Part shown: positions 7,524 to 15,503 of the stretch, piece after piece | Numbering within the stretch: position 1 is the stretch's first letter | Layout of the letters: every line of letters begins with the position of its first letter | Source: Sphingobium sp. | GTDB lineage: Bacteria > Pseudomonadota > Alphaproteobacteria > Sphingomonadales > Sphingomonadaceae | Assembly (NCBI GenBank): GCA_017745115.1 | Contig: JAGIAA010000041.1 | Coordinates: 1 to 25,919 of the forward strand | Reading direction: 5' to 3' | Length of the DNA stretch: 25,919 nucleotides | Translations under genes and position numbers: made by a program | The notes under the pieces: generated by a model | Told to the model about the DNA's origin: nothing | The model's input: the letters and a program-made list of their open reading frames with translations, nothing else | Databases searched by the model: none

Positions 7524-7772
7524 TCAGCTTTCCTTCCTGAGCTTCACCACCGCATCGACCAGCTGGCCGACGGTCTCGATCTCGGCCTGCATGTTCATGG
7601 TGATGATGATGTCGAACTCGTCTTCGATGGCGGCGACGAAGTCCATGACCGTCAGACTGTCCCATTCGAGATCGCCGGCGAAGGTGGTGCTCTCGGTCAG
7701 CGCGACACCCTTCTTGTTAAAGGGCTCGATCTGCGCGGAAACAGTATCGAAAACGGCCTGGCGGTCGGACAT
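7524..7772 (-). CDS. Acyl carrier protein dedicated to sphingolipid synthesis
   Basis: 82 residues from ATG 7772. The helix II motif LEWDSLTVMDFVAAIEDEFD carries the phosphopantetheine-attachment serine S39, followed by the usual acidic recognition helix. It lies 4 nt upstream of spt, so the two are almost certainly co-translated. In Caulobacter a similar ACP (AcpR) beside spt is needed for ceramide synthesis and probably presents the acyl chain to Spt. A general FabA/B-type ACP gene would normally sit beside fabF/fabD, which are absent here. The 5' spacer of about 114 nt back to the cerR-like gene could hold a promoter, but its hexamer matches are poor. Confidence 0.92.
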   Translation of the reverse strand: MSDRQAVFDTVSAQIEPFNKKGVALTESTTFAGDLEWDSLTVMDFVAAIEDEFDIIITMNMQAEIETVGQLVDAVVKLRKES

Positions 7773-7886
7773 GGGATGCAGGACTTTCTGTTTGTTATGG
7801 CCCCGGGAGCAATAAAATGCGCCCTACGAGCGGCCTATGGCAAGCGAATAAGGCGGGAATCGGGCGAACTGCTCCTTGGGCGAGGC

Positions 7887-8804
7887 TCAGCGCAGATAGC
7901 CGCGTTCGCGATAGGCGGTCGCGGTGGCGGCAAGGCCCAGTTCCGTGTCGATCTGTGGCCTCCAGACGGATTCCGGCGGCGCCATCACGACGCGTGAGGA
8001 CCAATCCGGATGGCAGAAATAGGACGCACGATCGGGCGTGAGGCGCGCCTTGTCGCGCCGGATCAGGCGATCGATGCGGGCGCCGAGCTTGACCAAAGGT
8101 GCGGGCATGCTCACCGGCACGACATTGCGGCCGACCGCACGGCCGATGGCCTTTGCGAGCGTCTTGTGCGTCCAGGCACTGTGGCGTCCGTCGTCGACCT
8201 CGTAGATCTGGTCGTGCGTCGCATGATCCTGCGTGCGCGCCATCGCCACCAGCAGATCGGCGAGATCGTCGGCGTGGATGATCGACACGCGCCCGTCCGG
8301 CGGCAGCAGGATGAAGCCCCATTGCGCCATCTGGAACAGCTCGAGGAATTCGGCATCGTGCGGGCCGTAAATGGCCGGCGGCCGTATCATCGTCCAGTCG
8401 AGGCCACTGCCCGCGACATGGCGTTCGGCCTCAGCCTTGGACCAGCCATAATCGGATAGCTGCGGCTCGCGCGCGGCAAGGCTGGAGACGTGGACGAGGC
8501 GCCGCACGCCCTGCGCTTTCATGGCTGCGATCACGGCGGCGGTACCCGTCGCGTTGCATGCTTCGAAGGCCGCACGGTTTGGCGCATTGACCATGCCGGC
8601 AATGTGCAGGACTGCGCCCGTGCCGGCGACGAGCTTCTCGAGCTGGCGCTGGTCTTCCAGCGTGCCGAGCACCCATTCGACGCCGTCCCGCGGCTCTTGC
8701 GGGCGGCGCGTGAGGGCCCGCACCCGCTGCCCATCGGCAAGCGCCTTTGCGAGCACCGCCTTGCCGACAAAGCCGGTTGCGCCGGTGATGGCGATGAGAG
8801 TCAG
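7887..8804 (-). CDS. cerR: NAD(P)-dependent short-chain reductase/epimerase, CerR-like
   Basis: 305 residues if started at CTG 8804. The only nearby ATG/GTG in frame is GTG 8756, which would cut off the Rossmann nucleotide-binding loop. The frame upstream of 8756 reads TLIAITGATGFVGKAV, the classic N-terminus of extended SDR proteins, placed exactly after CTG. That CTG overlaps the proB stop as CTGA, so translation is probably coupled. The catalytic pair YxxxK (DYGWSK) and the upstream serine (HVSSLA) are present. Caulobacter CerR, an SDR encoded beside spt and acp, reduces the keto group in ceramide synthesis. Position and family support the same role here. An unrelated NDP-sugar epimerase-like SDR is the alternative. 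The C-terminal third (DWSSRVVMAPPESVWRP) is family-specific rather than generic. Confidence 0.8.
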   Translation of the reverse strand: MTLIAITGATGFVGKAVLAKALADGQRVRALTRRPQEPRDGVEWVLGTLEDQRQLEKLVAGTGAVLHIAGMVNAPNRAAFEACNATGTAAVIAAMKAQGVRRLVHVSSLAAREPQLSDYGWSKAEAERHVAGSGLDWTMIRPPAIYGPHDAEFLELFQMAQWGFILLPPDGRVSIIHADDLADLLVAMARTQDHATHDQIYEVDDGRHSAWTHKTLAKAIGRAVGRNVVPVSMPAPLVKLGARIDRLIRRDKARLTPDRASYFCHPDWSSRVVMAPPESVWRPQIDTELGLAATATAYRERGYLR

Positions 8805-9940
8805 AGGAGCACCATGTGATCGCGGTGGACGATGGCGGCGCGGGGCGTGCCGCCGAGCAGCGCCGCGACGTCCTCGCTGCGCTTGCCGATGATCTTCTCG
8901 GCGTCGCTGCTGTCATATTGGGCAAGGCCGCGCGCGATGACATGGCCATCGGCATCGGCGATGTCGATCACGTCGCCGCGCGCATAGGCGCCGCTGGTCG
9001 CGGTGATGCCGGCGGGCAGGAGGCTGCGGCCCTGCCTGAGCGCATGGGCAGCGCCTGCGTCGACGACGAGGTGGCCCTTCACGGTCAACCGTCCCGCCAG
9101 CCAGTCCTTGCGGGCCCCGCGCTTGGATGAGGCGAGGAACAGCGTGCCGCGCTTGCTCCCTGTCCAGGCCGTCAGCGGCGAATCGACGCGGCCAGATATG
9201 ATGGCAAGATGCGCGCCGGCGCCTGTTGCGATCTGTGCGGCCTGCAGCTTCGAGACCATGCCGCCCGAGCCCATGCCCGAGGCGCTGTTGGCATCGGCCA
9301 TGGCCACCGTCTTCGCATCGAGCGTCTCGACGAGCGGGACCAGCTTGGCGTCAGGGTTATTGTGCGGATTGGCCGTGTAGAGCCCGTCGATGTCGGACAG
9401 GAGCACAACCGCGTCGGCGCGCGCCGCCTGGCCGATCCGCGCGGCAAGCCGGTCGTTGTCGCCAAACCGGATTTCCTCGGTCGCAACGCTGTCATTCTCG
9501 TTGACCACCGGAATGACGCCGAGACCGATCAACCGGTCGAGCGTCGCCGCGGCGTTCAGGTAGCGCCGACGGTCCTCGAGGTCGCCCAGCGTCACCAGCA
9601 TCTGTGCGGCCGCGATGCCGTGCTCGCCGAGGAGGTCGGCCCACACCTGACTCAGCGCGATCTGTCCCACCGCTGCCGCTGCCTGCGCGTCTTCCAGCGT
9701 CGCACGTCCGCCTTTTGCGAGGCCGAGCCGCCGCGCGCCAAGCGCTATGGCGCCTGAAGAAACGACCGCAATCTGCTGCCCGGCGTTGCGGCGCGTGGCG
9801 AGTTCGGCAACGAGGCTCGCGAGCCAGTCACGGCGCACGGACCCGTCCGGCGCGACCAGCAGCGCCGAGCCGACCTTGACGATGAGGCGTTTGCAGCTGC
9901 TCGCCGGAAAGCCGGTCAGCACGCTCAGATCGGCGACCAT
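8801..9940 (-). CDS. proB: Glutamate 5-kinase
   Basis: 379 residues from ATG 9940. It phosphorylates glutamate in the first step of proline synthesis. Amino-acid kinase motifs are visible in order: KVGSALL, VVSSGAIALG, VVNENDSVATEEIRFGDNDRLAA (glutamate and Mg site) and LLSDIDGLYTANP. SGMGSGGMVSKLQAA follows. The C-terminal part from about residue 280 (VKGHLVVDAGAAHAL, GDVIDIADADGHVIARGLAQY) is the PUA domain, so this is the full-length bacterial form. Its start overlaps the obg stop by 16 bp and its stop overlaps the CTG start of the cerR-like gene. proA is not adjacent. The obg-proB pairing is common in alphaproteobacteria. Confidence 0.96.
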   Translation of the reverse strand: MVADLSVLTGFPASSCKRLIVKVGSALLVAPDGSVRRDWLASLVAELATRRNAGQQIAVVSSGAIALGARRLGLAKGGRATLEDAQAAAAVGQIALSQVWADLLGEHGIAAAQMLVTLGDLEDRRRYLNAAATLDRLIGLGVIPVVNENDSVATEEIRFGDNDRLAARIGQAARADAVVLLSDIDGLYTANPHNNPDAKLVPLVETLDAKTVAMADANSASGMGSGGMVSKLQAAQIATGAGAHLAIISGRVDSPLTAWTGSKRGTLFLASSKRGARKDWLAGRLTVKGHLVVDAGAAHALRQGRSLLPAGITATSGAYARGDVIDIADADGHVIARGLAQYDSSDAEKIIGKRSEDVAALLGGTPRAAIVHRDHMVLL

Positions 9941-10983
9941 GGTTTCTCCAACTCGCCGGTTATGACCGCTTCTTCCTCGACCTCCTCGGCCTTGGTCTCG
10001 TCGAGGACCGTGATCACTGCGTCGAGCAGCTTATCCACGCCCTCGCCCGTCGCGCCGGAGATGATGAAGGGCTTGCCGGCCTTGCGGCGCGTGAACGACT
10101 TGGCGATGTCTTCCATCAGCTCCGGGCCCAGCAGGTCGCCCTTGTTGATCGCGAGCAACTGGGGCTTCTCGTCGAGCCCGGCACCATAGGCCTCCAGTTC
10201 GCCCTTCACGATCTTCCACGCCTTGACCGGATCGTCGCCGGTGGCGTCGATCAGGTGGATGAGCACGCGGCAGCGTTCGATATGCCCCAGGAACCGGTCG
10301 CCGATGCCCGCGCCTTCCGCAGCGCCTTCGATCAGTCCGGGAATGTCGGCGAGCACGAACTCGCGCTGCTTGTGCAGCACCACGCCGAGTTGCGGCTTGG
10401 TGGTCGTGAAGGGGTAGTCGCCGACCTTCGCCTTGGTGTTGGTGACCTGGTTGATGAAGGTTGACTTGCCGGCATTGGGTAGGCCGACGAGCCCCACGTC
10501 CGCCAACAGCTTCAGGCGCAGCCAGACCCACATCTCTTCGCCCGGCCAGCCGGTGCCATGCTGGCGCGGCGCGCGGTTGGTGGAGGTCTTGTAGGAAAGA
10601 TTGCCGCGCCCGCCGTCGCCGCCGCGCAGCAGCGTCTGCCGCTGGCCGACCTTGGTGAAGTCGGCGAGGATCGTGCCTTCGTCATCGTCGGCAATGACCT
10701 GCGTGCCGACGGGCACATGGACGACCAGGTCGTTGCCTCCGCCGCCCGTGCGATTCTTGCCGGCGCCGCCATGGCCGCGCTGCGCCTTGAAATGCTGGCT
10801 GTAGCGAAAGTCGATCAGCGTGTTGAGGCCCTGGACCGCCTCGAAGATGATGTCGCCGCCCTTGCCGCCGTCGCCCCCGTCGGGGCCGCCATATTCGACG
10901 AACTTCTCGCGCCGGAAGCTCACGGCGCCGGGCCCGCCGGTGCCGGAGCGGATATAGATCTTGGCTTGGTCGAGAAAATGCAT
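9925..10983 (-). CDS. obg: Obg-family GTPase CgtA/ObgE
   Basis: 352 residues from ATG 10983, with AAGGGG upstream. The N-terminal glycine-rich Obg fold spans about 1-158 and begins MHFLDQAKIYIRSG. The G domain follows with G1 GLPNAGKS (167-174), the switch region DYPFTTT, G3 DIPG (213-216) and G4 NKGD. It acts in late 50S ribosome assembly and growth control. The C-terminal acidic extension is short. In many bacteria obg follows rplU-rpmA. Here a VOC-family gene lies 47 nt upstream on the same strand, so that linkage is not kept. Confidence 0.97.
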   Translation of the reverse strand: MHFLDQAKIYIRSGTGGPGAVSFRREKFVEYGGPDGGDGGKGGDIIFEAVQGLNTLIDFRYSQHFKAQRGHGGAGKNRTGGGGNDLVVHVPVGTQVIADDDEGTILADFTKVGQRQTLLRGGDGGRGNLSYKTSTNRAPRQHGTGWPGEEMWVWLRLKLLADVGLVGLPNAGKSTFINQVTNTKAKVGDYPFTTTKPQLGVVLHKQREFVLADIPGLIEGAAEGAGIGDRFLGHIERCRVLIHLIDATGDDPVKAWKIVKGELEAYGAGLDEKPQLLAINKGDLLGPELMEDIAKSFTRRKAGKPFIISGATGEGVDKLLDAVITVLDETKAEEVEEEAVITGELEKPWSPI

Positions 10984-11030
10984 CGCGGCCCCTTAGTGGC
11001 TTTGGGCCAAAAGGTGAAGCTTTGCCCGAA

Positions 11031-11369
11031 TCAAGGCCGGGAATGGTGCGGCTCGTAGAGGCCGAGACGGCCGCCACCCGGCAGGTTGATCTGCGTGACC
11101 CTACCCCAGCGCGGAGTCTCGACCGGGCCGCACGTCACGCCTTTCGCTGCGAATTCGGCGATGGTCGCATCGAGATCGTCGCACATGAGGAACAGCTGCT
11201 CACTGTTACCGCCTTCACCGGGATGCACGGCCGCTTCGCTGGGCGGCAGGGCGAAAATCAGCCAGCCGTGCCCGGCGTCGACATGCGAGAAACCACATAT
11301 GTCGCGCAGGAAGGCGCGGTCTGCCTCGGCGTCCTTCGAGTAGATGACGATATGCGCGCCGTTGATCAT
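11031..11369 (-). CDS. VOC-family (glyoxalase/bleomycin-resistance fold) protein
   Basis: 112 residues from ATG 11369, which has a strong GGAGG site 6 nt upstream. An ATG at 11393 would add eight residues but lacks a comparable site. The pattern MINGAHIVIYSKDAEADRAFLRDICGF, then GWLIFALPPSEAAVH and ATIAEFAAKGVTCGPVETPRWGRVTQINLPGGGRLGLYEPHH, is a single-unit vicinal-oxygen-chelate fold. H5 (GAHIVIY), H51 region and the terminal glutamate (LYEPHH) are candidate metal ligands. Substrate is unknown, since the family includes glyoxalases, dioxygenases and antibiotic-binding proteins. It lies between folB (28 nt upstream) and obg. Confidence 0.85.
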   Translation of the reverse strand: MINGAHIVIYSKDAEADRAFLRDICGFSHVDAGHGWLIFALPPSEAAVHPGEGGNSEQLFLMCDDLDATIAEFAAKGVTCGPVETPRWGRVTQINLPGGGRLGLYEPHHSRP

Positions 11370-11397
11370 GTCGATCCTCCCGCGCCGCATCATGCGC

Positions 11398-11814
11398 CTA
11401 TTTGCGCCAGCGCGACAGGGTGATGCCGATTTTCTCGTTCCGCTCGGAAAGCGCCAGCTTGACGATCTTCACTGTAGCATGGCGGGCCTTGCCGTCCTGC
11501 AGGAAGATGCTCTCGATGATGTGCTCCGCCACCGCTTCGATCAGGGTGAAATGCTGGCCCTGCGTCAGCGCGGCCGTCGCAGCATGTTTGAGGTCCATAT
11601 AGTTCTTGGACATGTTGAGCGGCGAATCCGGCCCATAATGAGCGGCGCAGTCAAGCAATACGCGCACGCTGATGCGCAGCGGCTGCGGCAGATGCGTCTC
11701 TTCGGAATAGATGCCCGTCAGGACATCCACTTCCAGATCCTCGATCTCGAGCACCAGCAGGTCGTCCACCGCGACCGGCGCACCCCAGCTTCCCGGGCCT
11801 GCCTCATATTGCAT
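11398..11814 (-). CDS. folB: Dihydroneopterin aldolase-like protein
   Basis: 138 residues from ATG 11814. The FolB fold is visible: LEIEDLEVDVLTGIYSEE with the pterin-anchoring glutamate, then NYMDLKHAATAAL, HFTLIEAVAEHIIESIF and VKIVKLALSERNEKIGITLSR, with a lysine where FolB has its catalytic one. It would make 6-hydroxymethyl-dihydropterin for folate synthesis. A roughly 18-residue N-terminal extension precedes the usual start of the fold, which is a little longer than the common 120 residues. No folK or folP is adjacent. The upstream region is shared with a divergent GNAT gene and gives no clear promoter hexamers. Confidence 0.85.
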   Translation of the reverse strand: MQYEAGPGSWGAPVAVDDLLVLEIEDLEVDVLTGIYSEETHLPQPLRISVRVLLDCAAHYGPDSPLNMSKNYMDLKHAATAALTQGQHFTLIEAVAEHIIESIFLQDGKARHATVKIVKLALSERNEKIGITLSRWRK

Positions 11815-11908
11815 TGCGAGCGCTCACTTTGTCCTTTTCATTTAACCAGCAGGCGCTAAAGGCCCCCGGCTCGGGCGCTAATGCCCGGTTGGAGCTGGAA
11901 CGGCAAGC

Positions 11909-12454
11909 GTGACGACGCAGGCGGTCATCGGGATCGAGACACTGGCGGGGACGGCCGACACGGCCATCTCCGGACTGCTCGATGCGGCCTTCGGGCCTGA
12001 CCGGCATGGCCGCACCGCTTACCGCATCCGCCGCGGCATGGCCTGGCTCACCAATCTCTCCTTCGCCGCGCGTAACGAGGCGGGGACGCTTGTTGGGGTC
12101 TTGCAGAGCTGGCCGGTCGCGCTTGAGACGCCGGACGGCGCGGCGACACCGCTCGTCATGGTCGGTCCGGTTGCAGTTCTGCCCGACCAGCAGTTGCACG
12201 GCATCGGCCGCATGCTGATGGATCGGCTCATCGAAACCGCCGATGCGACACCGCGCGCTGCCCGCCTGCCGCTGATGATGATCGGCGACCCGGAATATTA
12301 TGGCCGCTTCTGGGGATTCACGGCCGATACGACCGGCGGCTGGGCAGTGCCGGGGCCGGTGGAACAGCGCCGCCTGCTCGCGCGCGTGCCGGCTGGTGTG
12401 CAGGTGCCGCTGCAAGGCATGGTCGGTCCGCGCCGGGCTAATCCGGTGCTCTAG
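11909..12454 (+). CDS. GNAT-family N-acetyltransferase (YhbS-like)
   Basis: 181 residues from GTG 11909, with GGAA about 8 nt upstream. The GNAT core is clear: ETLVGVLQSWPVALET-type beta strands, VMVGPVAVLPDQQLHGIGRMLMDRLIE (motif A with the acetyl-CoA loop Q/RxxGxG/A as QLHGIGR), then LPLMMIGDPEYYGRFWGF (motif B), which is characteristic of the YhbS subgroup. The acceptor is unknown. The gene is alone on the plus strand, divergent from folB by 94 bp and followed by a weak terminator hairpin at 12477-12500. Confidence 0.88.
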   Translation: MTTQAVIGIETLAGTADTAISGLLDAAFGPDRHGRTAYRIRRGMAWLTNLSFAARNEAGTLVGVLQSWPVALETPDGAATPLVMVGPVAVLPDQQLHGIGRMLMDRLIETADATPRAARLPLMMIGDPEYYGRFWGFTADTTGGWAVPGPVEQRRLLARVPAGVQVPLQGMVGPRRANPVL

Positions 12455-12476
12455 TCAAATCTTAGATTTCTAAAGG

Positions 12477-12500
12477 AAATCCGCTTTTTCTTGCGGGTTT
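12477..12500 (+). terminator. Weak intrinsic terminator or attenuator stem
   Basis: AAATCCGC (12477-12484) pairs with GCGGGTTT (12493-12500) as an 8-bp stem with one U-G pair and an 8-nt U-rich loop, followed by a run of T (12498-12501). It lies 23 nt after the GNAT stop and 48 nt before the M16 peptidase start, so it could end the first gene or attenuate read-through into the second. Confidence 0.45.
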
Positions 12501-12517
12501 TCGGCTGAGGTCTTAGC

Positions 12518-12540
12518 CTCCGCAATCCCTCATTGCGGAG
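12518..12540 (+). promoter_or_regulatory. Hairpin that sequesters the M16 peptidase ribosome binding site
   Basis: CTCCGCAAT (12518-12526) and ATTGCGGAG (12532-12540) are perfect 9-bp inverted complements with a CCCTC loop. The 3' arm contains the GGAG Shine-Dalgarno (12537-12540) that lies 8 nt before the GTG start at 12549. A folded stem would therefore hide the ribosome site. This could be temperature- or protein-responsive control, or simply translation damping. The pairing is read directly from the sequence, while the regulatory role is inference. Confidence 0.65.
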
Positions 12541-12548
12541 ATCAACAG

Positions 12549-15416
12549 GTGAAGCGCGTCCGGACCCTTTTCTCTTTCTTCGCCGCTTTCGCACTGTCCG
12601 CAATCGCCCTCGCCCAGACCGCGCCGCCACTGGCTCCGGCGGGACCGGTGCCGCTGGCTCCAATCCCCATCCTCCCCAAGCAGCCGGGCAAATGGGCGCA
12701 GGACTATCTCGCGCGTCCGGCCGATCCCGCCGTGCGCTTCGGCACGCTGCCGAACGGCCTGCGCTATGCCCTGCTAAAGAACGACACGCCCAAGAACGCC
12801 GTCGCGATGCGCATGCTGATCGGTTCGGGCTCGCTCAAGGAGCGGGAAGAGGAGCGCGGCCTCGCGCATTTCCTGGAGCATATGGCGTTCCGCGGCAGCA
12901 CCAACGTGCCCGACGGCGAGGTCATCCGCATGCTCGAACGCCATGGCCTCCGTTTCGGGCCGGACACCAACGCCTCGACCTCGTTCGAACGCACGCTCTA
13001 CATGTTCAATTTCCCCAATGCGACGCCGGATGCGCTGGATACTGGGCTGACGCTGTTCCGCGAGATCGGCGAGCGGCTGAAGCTCGAATCCGCAGCCGTC
13101 GAGGCGGAGAAGGGCGTTGTCCTCTCCGAGGAGCGTTTACGCGATACACCCGCCTACAAGGCAGCCAAGGCCAATATCAGCCTGCTGCTGGCGGGGACAT
13201 TGGTGCCCGAGCGCTGGGCGATCGGCACGGTCGAGACGGTCAAGGCCGCAACGCCGGAGCGCCTTCGCCGCTATTATGAAGCAAATTACCGGCCGGAAAA
13301 TGCCGTGATCGTCATTGTCGGCGCCATCGACGTCGCTCAGATGGAAGCCAGGATCAAATCTGGTTTCTCCGACTGGAAAGGCAAGGGCGAACCCGACCGG
13401 CTAGTCCATGTCGCCCCCAAACCCGACAAGAACGCCGCCGAATTCGTCGCCGACGGCGCGCCGGACGAACTGTCGCTCAATTGGGTGCGGCCTGTGGACC
13501 GTCGTGCCGAGACCCTCGCGGTCGATCGCGAGCGCGTTCGCCGCATGCTGGCCGCCCGAGTGATGAACAACCGGCTCAGCGATCGGTCGCTCAAGCCGGG
13601 CAATCCGTTTGCGAGCGCCAGCCTCAGCCTGTCCGATTCGCTGCTGGATACCGCCTCCCTGGCGAGCCTTGCCATCCAGGCCGATCCGTCGCGGTGGCGC
13701 CCGGCCCTGGATACCGCGCTGGAGGAGCAGCGTATGCTGTTGCGCGACGGCGTCACCGCAGGCGATTTCCAGCGCGCGACCAATTCGCTCCTGGCCTCGC
13801 TCCAGGCCAGTGCGGACGGCGCACCGACGCGGCGCAACGAATCGCTGGCGGACGGGATCGTCGGCGCCGCGCTCGGCGACGAGCTCTACACCAGCCCTGC
13901 GCAGGACCTTGCCATGGTCCGTGCATTCGTTGCGGACGAGACTCCCGAGACCGTCACCATGGCGATGCGCACCATATTTGCGGGCGCGCCGCCGGTCGTT
14001 TTCCGCTCGGCCCGCTCCGATCCGGCCGGGGCCCAGGCGATCGAGACGGCGCTTGCGGCTGCGCAGGTCCGCGCTCTGCCCGCCGGCGCGGTCCAGGCAG
14101 CCGTAAGCTGGCCCTATACCGATTTCGGCAAGCCCGGCACGGTCGTGTCGCGCCGCGACGACAAGGAGCTTGGTGCGACCATCGTCACATTTGCGAACGG
14201 TACGCGGCTGATCGCCAAGCAGACGGACTTCGAGAAGGACCGCGTGAGCATCTCCCTCGGCTTCGGCACGGGCCAGGCGGGCCTTTCCCCTGCGCTCGCC
14301 CACGCCAGCTGGGCGGCTGGTCTCTATACGGTGGGCGGTACCGGAAAGGTCTCGCTCGCCGACGTCCGGCGGATCCTGCAGACGCAGGGCAAGATCGGGT
14401 CCGTATTGGCGGGTCTGGGTGCGACGCGGCTTTGGGTCAACGGCGGTACTCGTCCCGAGGATTTCGCGACGGAAATGCAATTGATCTCCGCCTTCGTTAC
14501 CGATCCCGGCTTCCGCCCCGAATTGGGGGATCAGCTCCGCACTGCGGCGCCCATGCTCAAGACCCAGATCAACGCCAGCGCAGGCAGCGTGTTCGCGCGG
14601 GGGCTAGCCGATCTTTTGCAAGGCAATGACAGGCGTTTCGCCTCGACCCCGAGCGATGCAGATATCGATGCGACCGTGCCTGCCGATCTGCCGGCCATCG
14701 TTCGGCCGATGCTTGGAACGCCTGCCGACATCGCCATCGTGGGCGACCTGAGCGTCGACGAGGCGATTCGGGAGACAGCAGCGACGCTTGGGGCCATTTC
14801 GCGCACGGCACGGCCGGCTGAACCCAAGCCCCGTGTCACCATGCCGGCGGGCCGGACGGAGCCCTTCATCTTCCGGCACGGCGGTCGCGCTGACCAGGCC
14901 TATTACGGTCTCGTCTGGCAGCTTCCGGATTTCTTCACGGACCAGAAGCTCAGCCGGACGGCGGATGTGACGGCCGCGCTGATCAAGGCGCGCCTGGTAG
15001 ATACCGTGCGTGAGAAGCTCGGTCTCACTTATTCCCCCGGCGCCAGTGCGGCCGCGTCGATCGAGCTTTCGGGGCTCGGCTATCTGCTCGTTCAGACGGA
15101 GACGCCGCCCGACAAGTTCGAGGCCATGCGCGGAGCGGTTCTGGAGGTGATCGCCAACCTGGTGCGCGATCCCATCAGCGAGGACGAGCTCGGCCGCGCG
15201 AAAAAGCCGCTGGTCGAGGCCACGCAGAAGGCTCGCGAGACCAACGCCTTCTGGGCAAGGAGCCTCAGCTTGCTGCTTCGCGAACCACGCGCGCGAGACA
15301 ATGTGCTCAACGAAACGAAGGAGCTGGGTGCCGTGACCGCAGCGGACGTGAAGACATTGCTGGCGCGCTATCTGAACGGCAGGATGCCCCTCACGGTGAT
15401 CTCGCAGGCAAAGTGA
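12549..15416 (+). CDS. Secreted M16-family zinc peptidase (insulinase/pitrilysin type)
   Basis: 955 residues from GTG 12549, with GGAG 8 nt upstream inside a hairpin. A signal peptide is evident (MKRVRTLFSFFAAFALSAIALA, likely cut after ALA at residue 22), then a proline-rich linker to about 45. The inverted zinc motif H107-F-L-E110-H111 is intact, with the third ligand at E187 in VEAEKGVVLSEE. The length fits a two-lobed M16 enzyme with four domains, of which the second pair (about 560-955) lacks HxxEH as usual. It probably degrades peptides in the periplasm or at the outer membrane. The R/Y pair near the C-terminus (EKLGLTYSPGASAAAS) is typical. It stands alone as a transcription unit, possibly with the Nudix gene 87 nt downstream. 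Confidence 0.93.
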   Translation: MKRVRTLFSFFAAFALSAIALAQTAPPLAPAGPVPLAPIPILPKQPGKWAQDYLARPADPAVRFGTLPNGLRYALLKNDTPKNAVAMRMLIGSGSLKEREEERGLAHFLEHMAFRGSTNVPDGEVIRMLERHGLRFGPDTNASTSFERTLYMFNFPNATPDALDTGLTLFREIGERLKLESAAVEAEKGVVLSEERLRDTPAYKAAKANISLLLAGTLVPERWAIGTVETVKAATPERLRRYYEANYRPENAVIVIVGAIDVAQMEARIKSGFSDWKGKGEPDRLVHVAPKPDKNAAEFVADGAPDELSLNWVRPVDRRAETLAVDRERVRRMLAARVMNNRLSDRSLKPGNPFASASLSLSDSLLDTASLASLAIQADPSRWRPALDTALEEQRMLLRDGVTAGDFQRATNSLLASLQASADGAPTRRNESLADGIVGAALGDELYTSPAQDLAMVRAFVADETPETVTMAMRTIFAGAPPVVFRSARSDPAGAQAIETALAAAQVRALPAGAVQAAVSWPYTDFGKPGTVVSRRDDKELGATIVTFANGTRLIAKQTDFEKDRVSISLGFGTGQAGLSPALAHASWAAGLYTVGGTGKVSLADVRRILQTQGKIGSVLAGLGATRLWVNGGTRPEDFATEMQLISAFVTDPGFRPELGDQLRTAAPMLKTQINASAGSVFARGLADLLQGNDRRFASTPSDADIDATVPADLPAIVRPMLGTPADIAIVGDLSVDEAIRETAATLGAISRTARPAEPKPRVTMPAGRTEPFIFRHGGRADQAYYGLVWQLPDFFTDQKLSRTADVTAALIKARLVDTVREKLGLTYSPGASAAASIELSGLGYLLVQTETPPDKFEAMRGAVLEVIANLVRDPISEDELGRAKKPLVEATQKARETNAFWARSLSLLLREPRARDNVLNETKELGAVTAADVKTLLARYLNGRMPLTVISQAK

Positions 15417-15503
15417 TCGGAAGGAAAGTGTCGGCGCACCTTTGCCAAGCGCCGCACTGCGCCCTATTCGGGTGGCCATGATCCTTCCGCTGTCTTCTGC
15501 CCG

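Noticed and set aside
5168..7540. 790-codon plus-strand open frame
   Set aside because: It is fully antisense to lptF and spt, which have clear motifs. Its product is rich in H, R, D and E with no domain, as expected for a shadow frame in high-GC DNA.
13401..14480. 359-codon minus-strand open frame
   Set aside because: Antisense to the M16 peptidase, with arginine- and glycine-rich shadow composition.
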